Assembly (NCBI GenBank): GCA_002323895.1
Contig: DCQM01000078.1
Coordinates: forward strand, 1 to 37,127
DNA: 37,127 bases
Reading direction: 5' to 3'
Origin: Akkermansiaceae bacterium UBA1518
GTDB taxonomy: Bacteria > Verrucomicrobiota > Verrucomicrobiia > Verrucomicrobiales > Akkermansiaceae
Part shown: piece after piece, positions 16,278 through 23,945 of the stretch
Layout of the letters: every line of letters starts with the position of its first letter
Numbering within the stretch: the first letter of the stretch is position 1
Program-made: the position numbers and the translations under genes
Notes under the pieces: model-generated
The model's input: only the letters and a program-made list of their open reading frames with translations
The model's database searches: none
What the model was told of the DNA's origin: nothing

Positions 16278-17288
16278 ATGAAGGTTATTGTTCTCCTCTT
16301 CTCAACTCTTTGCCTCCTCAACGCAAAAGTCTCTTGGAGAAGTGCGCTCAACCAAAAATTAAATTGGTATGGCTCAGCTGAAGCACGAGAGCTTGCCAAG
16401 AAGGTCATGCTCTATCAGCGCAACAATGGTGGCTGGCCCAAGAATCAGGACTTCTCAAGAAAAATTAATACAACCGATCTTAGAGAACTCACCCAGCAAC
16501 GCAGTAACCTTAAGGATACCACCATCGACAATGGGGCAACTTACACCCCTCTTAAATTTCTAACTCGTGTCTGGCAAGCCCAGGCAAGCCCCGGGCTTGA
16601 AGCCTCCCTCCACCGCGGCATAGCCTTTCTCCTTACGAGCCAATACAACAACGGCGGTTGGCCCCAGCGACCCCATAGTTCCGGCTACGGCCTTCACATC
16701 ACTTACAACGATGGCGCAATGATTGGCGTCATGTCCTTCCTTCGGGATCTTGAAAAAGATCCCATCACTTTCCTAAGAAAAAACGAAAAGTCCTCAATCA
16801 TTACCGCGCTTAATCTTGGCCTTAATTGCATCCTCAAAACCCAGATCCTTATCAAGGGAAAACCTACAGTTTGGTGTGCTCAGCATGATGCTAAGACCCT
16901 CTTGCCTGCTCAAGCCCGCTCATACGAACATCCTTCCTTCAGCGGTGCAGAAAGTGCAGGTATCGTGAAGTATCTCATGGAGATTCAAGAACCCTCTAAA
17001 GAGGTTCTTGAATCAATCAGCGGAGCAATTACTTGGTTTCGGGAGAAGCAGATCAATGGCATCAGGATCATCAAAAAAAATGGAGATAAAACCATCGTTG
17101 AAGATGATAATGCGCCGCCTCTTTGGCCACGCTTCTCCGATCTTAAGACCGGAAAACCTATCTTTTCTGGTCGCGACGGAATCATCAAATCTTCAATTAC
17201 CGAAATCAAAGCCGAACGTCGTAACGGCTACGCTTGGTATGTTGGAAATCCACGATCTATTCTCAAAGAATACGATCGGGATCGTTAA
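16278..17288 (+). CDS. Secreted pectate lyase, polysaccharide lyase family 10
   Basis: From ATG 16278 the product has 336 residues and a signal peptide of about 16 residues (MKVIVLLFSTLCLLNA). PL10 hallmarks follow in order: QRNNGGWPKN, STIDNGATYT-like TTIDNGATYT, QYNNGGWPQR, HITYNDGAM, WCAQHD, and near the end PRFSDLKTGKPIFSGRDG with RRNGYAWY. PL10 enzymes cleave polygalacturonate by calcium-dependent beta-elimination. The frame is open back to 16197, overlapping the preceding Cys-rich gene, but the signal peptide selects the later start. The family usually has a second acidic residue where HITYNDG has Gly, so activity could be altered. Its stop shares bases with the stop of the convergent helicase gene. 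Confidence 0.88.
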   Translation: MKVIVLLFSTLCLLNAKVSWRSALNQKLNWYGSAEARELAKKVMLYQRNNGGWPKNQDFSRKINTTDLRELTQQRSNLKDTTIDNGATYTPLKFLTRVWQAQASPGLEASLHRGIAFLLTSQYNNGGWPQRPHSSGYGLHITYNDGAMIGVMSFLRDLEKDPITFLRKNEKSSIITALNLGLNCILKTQILIKGKPTVWCAQHDAKTLLPAQARSYEHPSFSGAESAGIVKYLMEIQEPSKEVLESISGAITWFREKQINGIRIIKKNGDKTIVEDDNAPPLWPRFSDLKTGKPIFSGRDGIIKSSITEIKAERRNGYAWYVGNPRSILKEYDRDR

Positions 17289-19771
17289 AATGCTCCCAAC
17301 TCTCTCAAGCAGAGCACAACTCGGTTTTCCAGGTCCGATTGCGCCCGGTCCAAATCAAAAACAACACTCCAATCGTTGAGCCCCTCTTCATCGACCAGGA
17401 CCTGCTCCAAACGATCACCTTCAATACGGAGATACTCCGAGCTTCGCGCCTCGGGGTCCATGCGGATAATTCCATGCTCCTCAGAATATCCCTTCATCAT
17501 CTCACGAAGCTCGAAAGCCTTGCTCCCTACCAAGTCGGCGGCAGCTTCGTAATTTTCACGTGCAATCTCCTTCACAAAATTAAAAACGGCTCTCCGAGTC
17601 GCGCGCACAAATTCAGTTTTTCGCCTCGTGTAAGGAACCTCCTTTACCGGCGCCTTCTCAAAGACTTCCTCGTGATCTCGCAATCTCTCCCACTCATCAA
17701 TCAAACTGGAGTCAACCCCACGGACTATTTCTTCTAGGAATGACTTAGCCTCCTCAACTTCTTCGGTTTTCAAAGAAGGGGGCACCGTTTGCACAAGAAC
17801 CTTATAAACCTCAGAAAGGTGGCGAAGTAAAACCGCTTCACTTCTTTCGAGTCCATAGTTTTTGATATAATCTTCGAATGAGGACCACTCCTCAAACATT
17901 TCCCGCACGATGGATTTGGGTCTAACTCCCGCCTCTTTAGCCCAAGGATTAATAAGGACGAAATCATTATAAGTTTGGTAAATAAAATCCTTACCTGGCT
18001 TCGGATGCTCCACTTCCTCAAGAGCCTCCAAACGATCATCGTAATCCACGCCGTCTTCCTTCATCTGCGCAACCAACGCCGTCTTAATTTTATCAACTTG
18101 CTTTCGGATTACCACTGTAGGGTCTTCCAAAATAGCCTCGATAAGCGACAGCATATTGGCGACGTAATCAGGAGCCTCGCTATCCAATTTTGGGATAGTT
18201 TCGATTAGGTAAAGACCAAGGGCCTGATTCATTGTGAAATCATCCTGTAATTCTACGTTTAACTCCACCTTGGCCAAGGTCGTACGTTTTTCCTTCGGAA
18301 TGATCGTAAGGACCTTCCCTTCCACCAAACCACGAAAAAGAGCAAAGGCCTGCCTCCGCAGAGTCCTCTTCCGTCCCGGCGGTTCGTGACACACATTGAT
18401 GATTCTGCGTAACTCCGCGCAGCCATCTTCGCCTTCTCTTGAGAGAACATTAAGCAAAGTACCATGACGGATACTAAAACTAGAAACCAACTTCTCTGGT
18501 GGAGAACTCTGCAGTTTTGCATAGGTCCCCACATCCCAATTTACAAAACCCTTCTCCGGTGGCCTCTTTTTCTGCGCCTTACTCTTTTTCCCCTTTGCCG
18601 CAGCTTTGGCGTCAGCTTTTAAATTCTCAATGAAATATTCAGGAGCCTGAGCCACGACGTAGCCAACATTATCAAAGCCCCGCCGCCCCGCTCTACCGCA
18701 GATCTGACGGAAGTCGCGAACCGCTAGGATCTTCGTACTTTGTCCTCCGAATTTATAAAGCTGGGTGAAGAGCACAGTACGGATAGGCACATTCACTCCT
18801 ACCCCTAGCGTATCAGTCCCACAAATCACTTTCATGAGTCCCCGCTGCGCCAGCTTTTCAACAAGAACCCGATACTTAGGTAATAACCCCGCATGGTGAA
18901 TCCCAAGACCGTGCCGAAGAAGCTTCTTCACCTCTTTCCCATAAGGGCTCTTGAAATCAGCATTCTCAAGAACTTTAGAAATAGCGGCTTTCTCTTCTTT
19001 TGAACAAAAGTTCCGACTCATCAAATTTTGCGCCGTCCGAGCACAGGACAACTGGGTGAAATGAACGAGATAAATTGGAGCTTTACCCGAACTAACCAGC
19101 TCGTCGACCTGATCCTCAAGAGAGATTGTGCTGTAAGAAAACTCCAAAGGAACCGGACGCTCTTCCGATTTTACTAAAACTGTCTCTACTCCCGTGAGTT
19201 CACTTAATTCTTTTTGAAATACTTCTGTTTCTCCCAAAGTTGCCGACATCAAAAGAAAGCGAGCCTGAGGAAGGGTCAAGAGTGGAATCTGCCACGCCAC
19301 CCCTCGTTCATGGTCCGAATAATAATGAAATTCGTCCATAATCACCTCATCGACATTCGCCAGTGATCCCTCCCTCAAGGCCATATTAGAAAGTATCTCC
19401 GCCGTGCAGCAAATTACCGGCGCCTCTGAATTCACCGTGGCATCTCCAGTAATCATACCCACTTGCTCCGGACCAAATGTTTGGCACAACGCAAGAAACT
19501 TTTCGTTAGCAAGGGCCTTGATTGGAACCGTATAAAATGACCTCCGTCCTTGGCAAATTGCTCGAAAATGAAGAGCTAGGGCTACCAACGACTTCCCCGA
19601 TCCTGTTGGAGTATTAAGAATGACATTCTTTCCGTCGTATAGCTCAAGAATAGCCTCTTCTTGATGATCATAGGGCTCGGTTCCACTTTCGATGAGATAC
19701 TCGAGAAAAGCATCGAGCACTTCGGAACTCGATGATGCATCATTTACGATTGAAGGATCCAGCTGCGGCAC
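17285..19771 (-). CDS. Ski2-like DEAD/DEAH-box RNA helicase (DUF3516-type)
   Basis: The 828-residue superfamily 2 helicase shows motif I TPTGSGKS (54-61), motif II DEFH (146-149), motif III SAT (176-178) and motif VI QICGRAGRRGFD (about 365). The long C-terminal half, rich in acidic helices, resembles the DUF3516 region of bacterial Ski2/Mtr4-like helicases. A role in RNA unwinding or decay is inferred; partners are not visible. A lysine-rich insert (KADAKAAAKGKKSKAQKKRP) follows motif VI and may contact nucleic acid. The start is GTG 19771, divergent from the selenoprotein gene with 90 bp between them. Confidence 0.88.
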   Translation of the reverse strand: MPQLDPSIVNDASSSSEVLDAFLEYLIESGTEPYDHQEEAILELYDGKNVILNTPTGSGKSLVALALHFRAICQGRRSFYTVPIKALANEKFLALCQTFGPEQVGMITGDATVNSEAPVICCTAEILSNMALREGSLANVDEVIMDEFHYYSDHERGVAWQIPLLTLPQARFLLMSATLGETEVFQKELSELTGVETVLVKSEERPVPLEFSYSTISLEDQVDELVSSGKAPIYLVHFTQLSCARTAQNLMSRNFCSKEEKAAISKVLENADFKSPYGKEVKKLLRHGLGIHHAGLLPKYRVLVEKLAQRGLMKVICGTDTLGVGVNVPIRTVLFTQLYKFGGQSTKILAVRDFRQICGRAGRRGFDNVGYVVAQAPEYFIENLKADAKAAAKGKKSKAQKKRPPEKGFVNWDVGTYAKLQSSPPEKLVSSFSIRHGTLLNVLSREGEDGCAELRRIINVCHEPPGRKRTLRRQAFALFRGLVEGKVLTIIPKEKRTTLAKVELNVELQDDFTMNQALGLYLIETIPKLDSEAPDYVANMLSLIEAILEDPTVVIRKQVDKIKTALVAQMKEDGVDYDDRLEALEEVEHPKPGKDFIYQTYNDFVLINPWAKEAGVRPKSIVREMFEEWSSFEDYIKNYGLERSEAVLLRHLSEVYKVLVQTVPPSLKTEEVEEAKSFLEEIVRGVDSSLIDEWERLRDHEEVFEKAPVKEVPYTRRKTEFVRATRRAVFNFVKEIARENYEAAADLVGSKAFELREMMKGYSEEHGIIRMDPEARSSEYLRIEGDRLEQVLVDEEGLNDWSVVFDLDRAQSDLENRVVLCLRELGAF

Positions 19772-19861
19772 AGCAAAAAAGTGGCCATCTCACCCCATAA
19801 GTAAAGTCCCTCCTAATCACTCCCTGATCGACACCACTTAAATTTCATCTAAACCTTTCCC

Positions 19862-20920
19862 ATGAAGGCAAAAAAATTGCTCATTATGTTGATTGCCACC
19901 ACCGGACTCGCAATCGCACAAACTGACGCCCAAAACAAAATCGCGGGCCCAATTAGCGAACTCATCGAAACCCAAGATGCTGCCATACAAAAATTCATGG
20001 ACGAAGTCCGGGCCCTTCCTCGTGAAAAGCAGCAAGAGGCCTATCAAAAAGGCTATCCCCAATTCGATGACACCATTGAGGCACTCTACACTCTTATCGA
20101 AAAAAGCCCCGCTGAGGCAGCGAGCCTCAAGGCCATTTCTTGGATCTCAAGTCACAGTCGGGGCAAAGAATTAAAGCCCGAAGTTTTTGCTGCCCTTGAA
20201 AAGCATCATCTCGATCACAGCGGATTATCAGAAGTCATTCTCTCATTGCACGGAGCCAATGGAGAAAATACCAAAGCCTTTCTCGCGACCGTCGTTGAAA
20301 AAAGCAAAGCTCAAGACGCTCAAGGATCCGCGCTCTACATGCAAGCCATCCAGATCGAACGCGACACAACAAAAACTGCCCAATATAAAGCCCTCGTGGA
20401 AAAGCTGAACGCCGAACATTCCAACTTTGAGGTCAGAGGTCGTAAGGTTGGCGCGATGATGAAAGCGACACTTGAAGCGAAAGAAAAATTGGCGATTGGA
20501 AAATCAGCCCCCGAAATCATCGGGAAGGATGTCGACGGAAAGGAAATGAAGCTCTCTGATTACAAGGGTAAGATCGTTGTCCTCGATTTTTGGGGTGACT
20601 GGTGAGGTCCTTGCCGCGCTATGTATCCTCACGAGCGGTCGCTCGTTGAAAGATTAAAAGACAAGCCCTTCACTATTCTTGGAGTCAACAGCGACTCTTC
20701 CAAAAGATACAAGAAGGCGATTGAAGAAAACAATATTACTTGGCCCTCATTCTGGGACGGAGGAAGAACCGGCGGCCCAATCGCCACCGCTTGGGCAGTC
20801 CGAGGTTGGCCTACAATTTACATCATTGATGCCAAAGGCGTAATTCGATTCAAAAATACTCGAGGAAAAGCCATGGACGAGGCTGTAGATGAGCTCCTTG
20901 AGGAAATGGAAAGTGAGTAA
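19862..20920 (+). CDS. Predicted selenoprotein: exported TlpA/thioredoxin-like protein with Sec in the UxxC active site
   Basis: Read through the in-frame TGA at 20603-20605, this is one 352-residue protein. Residues 1-19 form a signal peptide (LLIMLIATTGLAIA), residues about 20-214 are a helical region of unknown function, and about 215-352 are a TlpA/redoxin thioredoxin fold (GKSAPEIIGKDVDGKEM, VVLDFWGDW, then U-GPCR, and the cis-Pro loop GWPTIYIID with Pro317). The TGA sits exactly where the family has the nucleophilic Cys of WCGPC, giving W-U248-G-P-C251. The frame then continues for 104 codons with normal conserved redoxin sequence. A GGTC-loop hairpin follows at suitable spacing. A nonsense mutation of a Cys codon (TGC or TGT to TGA) is the alternative but would not explain the hairpin. 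The likely role is periplasmic thiol-disulfide reduction. Without Sec insertion only a truncated 247-residue product would form. Confidence 0.85.
20631..20646 (+). promoter_or_regulatory. Candidate bacterial SECIS hairpin for Sec248
   Basis: ACGAGC (20631-20636) pairs perfectly with GCTCGT (20641-20646), closing a four-base loop GGTC (20637-20640). The E. coli fdhF SECIS has the same GGUC loop, bound by SelB. The loop starts 31 bases after the TGA, against 18 in fdhF, within the range accepted for bacterial SECIS elements as I recall it. A C-U mismatch below the stem might replace the fdhF bulged U. It lies inside the coding sequence, as bacterial SECIS elements do. Confidence 0.75.
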
Positions 20921-20966
20921 ATCACTACGAGTTACCGACTTAATCAAAAGTCACCTCTGAAATTTG

Positions 20967-20993
20967 AGCCCCACGCATTGGGTGGGGCTTTTT
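20967..20993 (+). terminator. Intrinsic terminator after the selenoprotein gene
   Basis: AGCCCCAC (20967-20974) pairs perfectly with GTGGGGCT (20982-20989) around a 7-nt loop and is followed by a run of five T. It lies 46 bases after the stop at 20920, so it ends the transcript of the full read-through frame. This supports both halves being one gene. Confidence 0.9.
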
Positions 20994-21041
20994 AGGTAGG
21001 GTTCCCTATTTCACCGAAGGGAATCAAAATCAAAGCTATCG

Positions 21042-21542
21042 TCATATCACCTCGATCTTGAACGAGCGGAATCCCCGCTTTTCATAATTCCCAAGTGCAT
21101 GAGGATGATCCTCACTACAGGTATGCAACCATACCCTCTTAGTCCCCTTGATTTTCCAAGCCTCTTGAACCGCCAGAGAAAGCATCCCTCCTCCAATTCC
21201 CTTTCCAATCATCAGAGGCAGAAGTCCAAAATAAACGATTTCTATGCTCCCTCCTTCCTGAATTTCCATCTCTACATAGCCTACTTCTTCAGCTCCAAGG
21301 TGAGCTACCCAGGTCCTTAGGTTCTCACGGCTTACCCATTCCTCCCATTCCTTGTCTGTCCAATTCAGCCGGTCAACCCATCGCCAGTCCCCACCAACCT
21401 CACGATAAAATTGAGTATTGATGGCCGCATCGTCGGTCGGTTTTAGGCTCAAATTTGTGACAACCTCGGAAGGAATAAATTGCTCCTCTTCCGTAATCTC
21501 CAGATACCAAACCTTGATTTCCCTCACTCCTTGATTTGACAC
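21042..21542 (-). CDS. GNAT-family N-acetyltransferase
   Basis: The 166-residue protein has the GNAT acetyl-CoA site in the central part: IEIVYFGLLPLMIGKGIGGGML, where the Q/R-x-x-G-x-G/A loop reads K-G-I-G-G-G, and a late ALGNYEKRGFRSFK typical of motif B. The acetyl acceptor is unknown. The start is uncertain: GTG 21542 begins right at the edge of a palindrome, while an internal GTG at 21527 is preceded by AAGGA but would shorten the protein by five residues. It is separated by 129 bp from the upstream gene of the same strand. Confidence 0.85.
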   Translation of the reverse strand: MSNQGVREIKVWYLEITEEEQFIPSEVVTNLSLKPTDDAAINTQFYREVGGDWRWVDRLNWTDKEWEEWVSRENLRTWVAHLGAEEVGYVEMEIQEGGSIEIVYFGLLPLMIGKGIGGGMLSLAVQEAWKIKGTKRVWLHTCSEDHPHALGNYEKRGFRSFKIEVI

Positions 21543-21570
21543 AGTAAGACGTGACTCGTCACGTCTTACT
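21543..21570. repeat. Perfect 12-bp inverted repeat with 4-nt loop, REP-like
   Basis: AGTAAGACGTGA (21543-21554) is followed by CTCG and then by TCACGTCTTACT (21559-21570), an exact reverse complement. On the minus strand it directly precedes the GNAT start codon. Such compact GC-flanked palindromes are often dispersed REP elements mobilised by RAYT transposases, or operators. No second copy was seen in this window and no T-tract makes it a terminator. Confidence 0.8.
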
Positions 21571-21671
21571 TAAAGTAGAAAAAGTTCAACCTCAGTTAAT
21601 CGACGCTAGGCTACGCCGGAATAAAAAAAGATGAGAGTATGAGTCTGTAGCAAGAATCCACACACGAGTTA

Positions 21672-22145
21672 CTAAAGCTGTGTGAGAATCTCCATGATAA
21701 GATCGCCATTCCGGTGATCAAAGATAGACTGTTGACGCAACCACCGAGCTACTTTTAAAAGGTCTGATTCGGAAAGCTTAAGATCACCGAACGATGAGCG
21801 ATCAAAATTCTGCCCGGTCTTTACGGCACGGAAAATCTCAAGATATTTCCTTCCCGGCTGACCCAGCCGAGACACTTTGAGATACTTCCCGTAAGTAATC
21901 TCGTCGAATTCCTCCCAAAAATCATCGGGCATACCCTCAATTTGTAGCCTAGCCGCTGTTGTCGTATCAAGAAATACTCCAATCTCGGCAGCCGCTGCTT
22001 GCACTTCCATTGGCAATGGAAAGGCATCCTGAAAGTCTTCAGCTAAAATCGCCACCACCTCGAAATCATCCTTTTTTTCCCAAATTACCAAATGAAAAAA
22101 ACGATCAAGCTTCTCCGCTAATCGTGACAACTCTAAAATTTTCAT
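21672..22145 (-). CDS. Hypothetical protein, translationally coupled to menF
   Basis: I do not recognise this 157-residue protein. It starts at ATG 22145, whose ATGA overlaps the menF stop, so it is translated from the same message. It is acidic, has no signal peptide or membrane segment, and looks mainly helical, with a hydrophobic-aromatic N-terminus (RLAEKLDRFFHLVIWEK), a central EGMPDDFWEEFDEITYGKY and a final LLKVARWLRQQ helix. The frame also extends three codons upstream. The position suggests, but does not show, a link to menaquinone synthesis. Confidence 0.75.
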   Translation of the reverse strand: MKILELSRLAEKLDRFFHLVIWEKKDDFEVVAILAEDFQDAFPLPMEVQAAAAEIGVFLDTTTAARLQIEGMPDDFWEEFDEITYGKYLKVSRLGQPGRKYLEIFRAVKTGQNFDRSSFGDLKLSESDLLKVARWLRQQSIFDHRNGDLIMEILTQL

Positions 22146-23128
22146 TGAGAACACTCAAACAAGTCACGCACTGAATCCCGCTTCAAAGCAAGCTCCCGCC
22201 ATTCATTTACCAAACGGCTTTCCTGAATCACTCCACACCCACTTGGAAGCGCAAAATCATTCCCCTTCCAAGCCACCATTCGGATTGCCACCAAGGCTTC
22301 AAAATCACCATCCCTCAACAATCCAAAAGGTGCTCCAAATTCTACCGGACAATCCAATCGCTCACGCCAATCTTTGAGTTGAGCAATAGTTTCCGGAGTC
22401 CGAGGCAAAGGACCGAGAGCTGGCGTTGGATGCAAGCGGTCGATCAAGGTCTGCGTCTCCTGATACTGGTAGAGCTCAACATTGATAAGCGTTTGGAAAT
22501 GTATCAAACGACCCAAATCGAGGATGTCTCGCACGCGCCTCACCACCATCCCTAGATCTGAGAGCTTTGCAATTAAGGTTTGCGCGACGAACTCATGTTC
22601 ACGAATTTCTTTATCATCGACCGCGAAGAGCCTCTGCTCCTCGCTTCGCGCCGTCCCAGCTAAAGCCATCGTGTATATCCGGCCATCAAAATAGCGAAAT
22701 AGAACCTCTGGAGTTGCTCCCAAAAAACCCTCATCTTCTCCAATCCAGCCATATGGCCGGAGAGATTTAGGCATTTGGAACAAAGAAGCCAGAAGCGTGT
22801 CTGGCGAGCAATTACCCTTCCCCTTTTCGGTCACAACAGGGACCGACTTTTCGATCGTTCCTTGCCCGATCGCACCAGAAACTTCGCGGAAAACCTCCGC
22901 GAATCTTACGGGGTCTGGCTCCTCCCATTGAATTCGGCACTCTCCTGAAGCGGGTGCCTTGTTTAGGACTTCAACCCGATCCGGAACGAGCCATGGCTTT
23001 TTCTCACTAAGCGAAAAATCATTCTTGTAGAAAGCCACCCCTCCGGCGGGTGGCTCTGCCAAGGCGGTAAATGGCCCATAGCCGACGAGAATATCGCCAG
23101 TCCGGGTCCCAAAAACCGCTCTCTCCAT
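22142..23128 (-). CDS. menF: Isochorismate synthase (chorismate-binding enzyme)
   Basis: This 328-residue chorismate-utilising enzyme carries the family motifs ALAGTARS, EIREHEFVAQTL, LHPTPALGPLPR, VAIRMVAW and the C-terminal SGCGVIQESRLVNEW. The presence of menD two genes upstream points to the menaquinone-specific isochorismate synthase MenF rather than anthranilate or aminodeoxychorismate synthase. It converts chorismate to isochorismate in the cytoplasm. I chose ATG 23128; a TTG two codons upstream is also possible. It is shorter than E. coli MenF (431 residues), lacking much of the N-terminal region. It lies 7 bp after tpiA and overlaps the next gene by 4 bp. Confidence 0.88.
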   Translation of the reverse strand: MERAVFGTRTGDILVGYGPFTALAEPPAGGVAFYKNDFSLSEKKPWLVPDRVEVLNKAPASGECRIQWEEPDPVRFAEVFREVSGAIGQGTIEKSVPVVTEKGKGNCSPDTLLASLFQMPKSLRPYGWIGEDEGFLGATPEVLFRYFDGRIYTMALAGTARSEEQRLFAVDDKEIREHEFVAQTLIAKLSDLGMVVRRVRDILDLGRLIHFQTLINVELYQYQETQTLIDRLHPTPALGPLPRTPETIAQLKDWRERLDCPVEFGAPFGLLRDGDFEALVAIRMVAWKGNDFALPSGCGVIQESRLVNEWRELALKRDSVRDLFECSQ

Positions 23129-23135
23129 AATCAAA

Positions 23136-23900
23136 TTAGTCTACCACACCATTCTTAACCAGCTCCGCAAAACTTGCTGCCTCAAGACTAGCTCCCCCGA
23201 CGAGGGCCCCATCAATGTCTTTCTGTCCAAGAAGTTCAGCCGCATTATCAGGTTTCACCGAACCACCATACTGGATACGAATTTTTTCCGAGACTGAAAT
23301 CCCATAAAGGTCCGTCAGCACAGACCGAACAAATTCATGAGCATCTTGGGCTTGCTGCGGCGAAGCTGTGACTCCGGTTCCAATGGCCCAAACGGGCTCA
23401 TAAGCAATCACAGTATCAAGTGCCTGCTTCTCAGTCACATTTTTCATGCCTTCGGTAAGCTGATTGCGAAGGATCTCTTCCAACTTTCCATCCTCACGTT
23501 CTTGGAGAGTCTCGCCGATACAGAAGATCGGCTTCAACTCAACTTCGTGAGCTTTTAAAATCTTGGAGTTAATCAACTCGTCCGATTCGCCATAAATAGC
23601 CCGTCGCTCCGAATGTCCAAGAATGACGTAGTTTACAAAAATCTCCTTCAACATGATGGCACTCACTTCTCCGGTGAAAGCGCCATTATCCTTTTCGCTC
23701 ATATTCTGCGCAGAGACCCGCACCTTGGAGTGAGCCAGTAACTCCGTAGCCTTCGGGAGCGATACAAAAGGTGGAGCTATCACGATGTCCACCCCTTTAG
23801 GGAGATCAGAAAGTCTGCTCTCAAAACTTTTAATAAAGTCTTCGGTGTCGGACGGTCCCTTGTTGAGTTTCCAGTTTGCGGCAATAATCGGCTTCCTCAT
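23136..23900 (-). CDS. tpiA: Triosephosphate isomerase
   Basis: The 254-residue TIM barrel has the catalytic Lys11 in ANWKLN, the catalytic His in LGHSERR, and the active-site signature AYEPVWAIGTG with its Glu base. The phosphate loop IQYGGSVKPDN and GALVGGASL follow. It interconverts dihydroxyacetone phosphate and glyceraldehyde 3-phosphate. The ATG at 23900 fits the family exactly. Its place between menD and menF is unusual. Confidence 0.97.
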   Translation of the reverse strand: MRKPIIAANWKLNKGPSDTEDFIKSFESRLSDLPKGVDIVIAPPFVSLPKATELLAHSKVRVSAQNMSEKDNGAFTGEVSAIMLKEIFVNYVILGHSERRAIYGESDELINSKILKAHEVELKPIFCIGETLQEREDGKLEEILRNQLTEGMKNVTEKQALDTVIAYEPVWAIGTGVTASPQQAQDAHEFVRSVLTDLYGISVSEKIRIQYGGSVKPDNAAELLGQKDIDGALVGGASLEAASFAELVKNGVVD

Positions 23901-23945
23901 ATCAGTGTCCGGCGTAACTCACTCGGAAGCTTTACGCAAGACTGT

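Noticed and set aside
20603..20605. TGA as a simple nonsense mutation making a pseudogene
   Set aside because: The stop is the only lesion in 353 codons, falls exactly on the catalytic Cys, is followed by a GGTC-loop hairpin, and the downstream part is intact. It stays a possibility but is the weaker reading.
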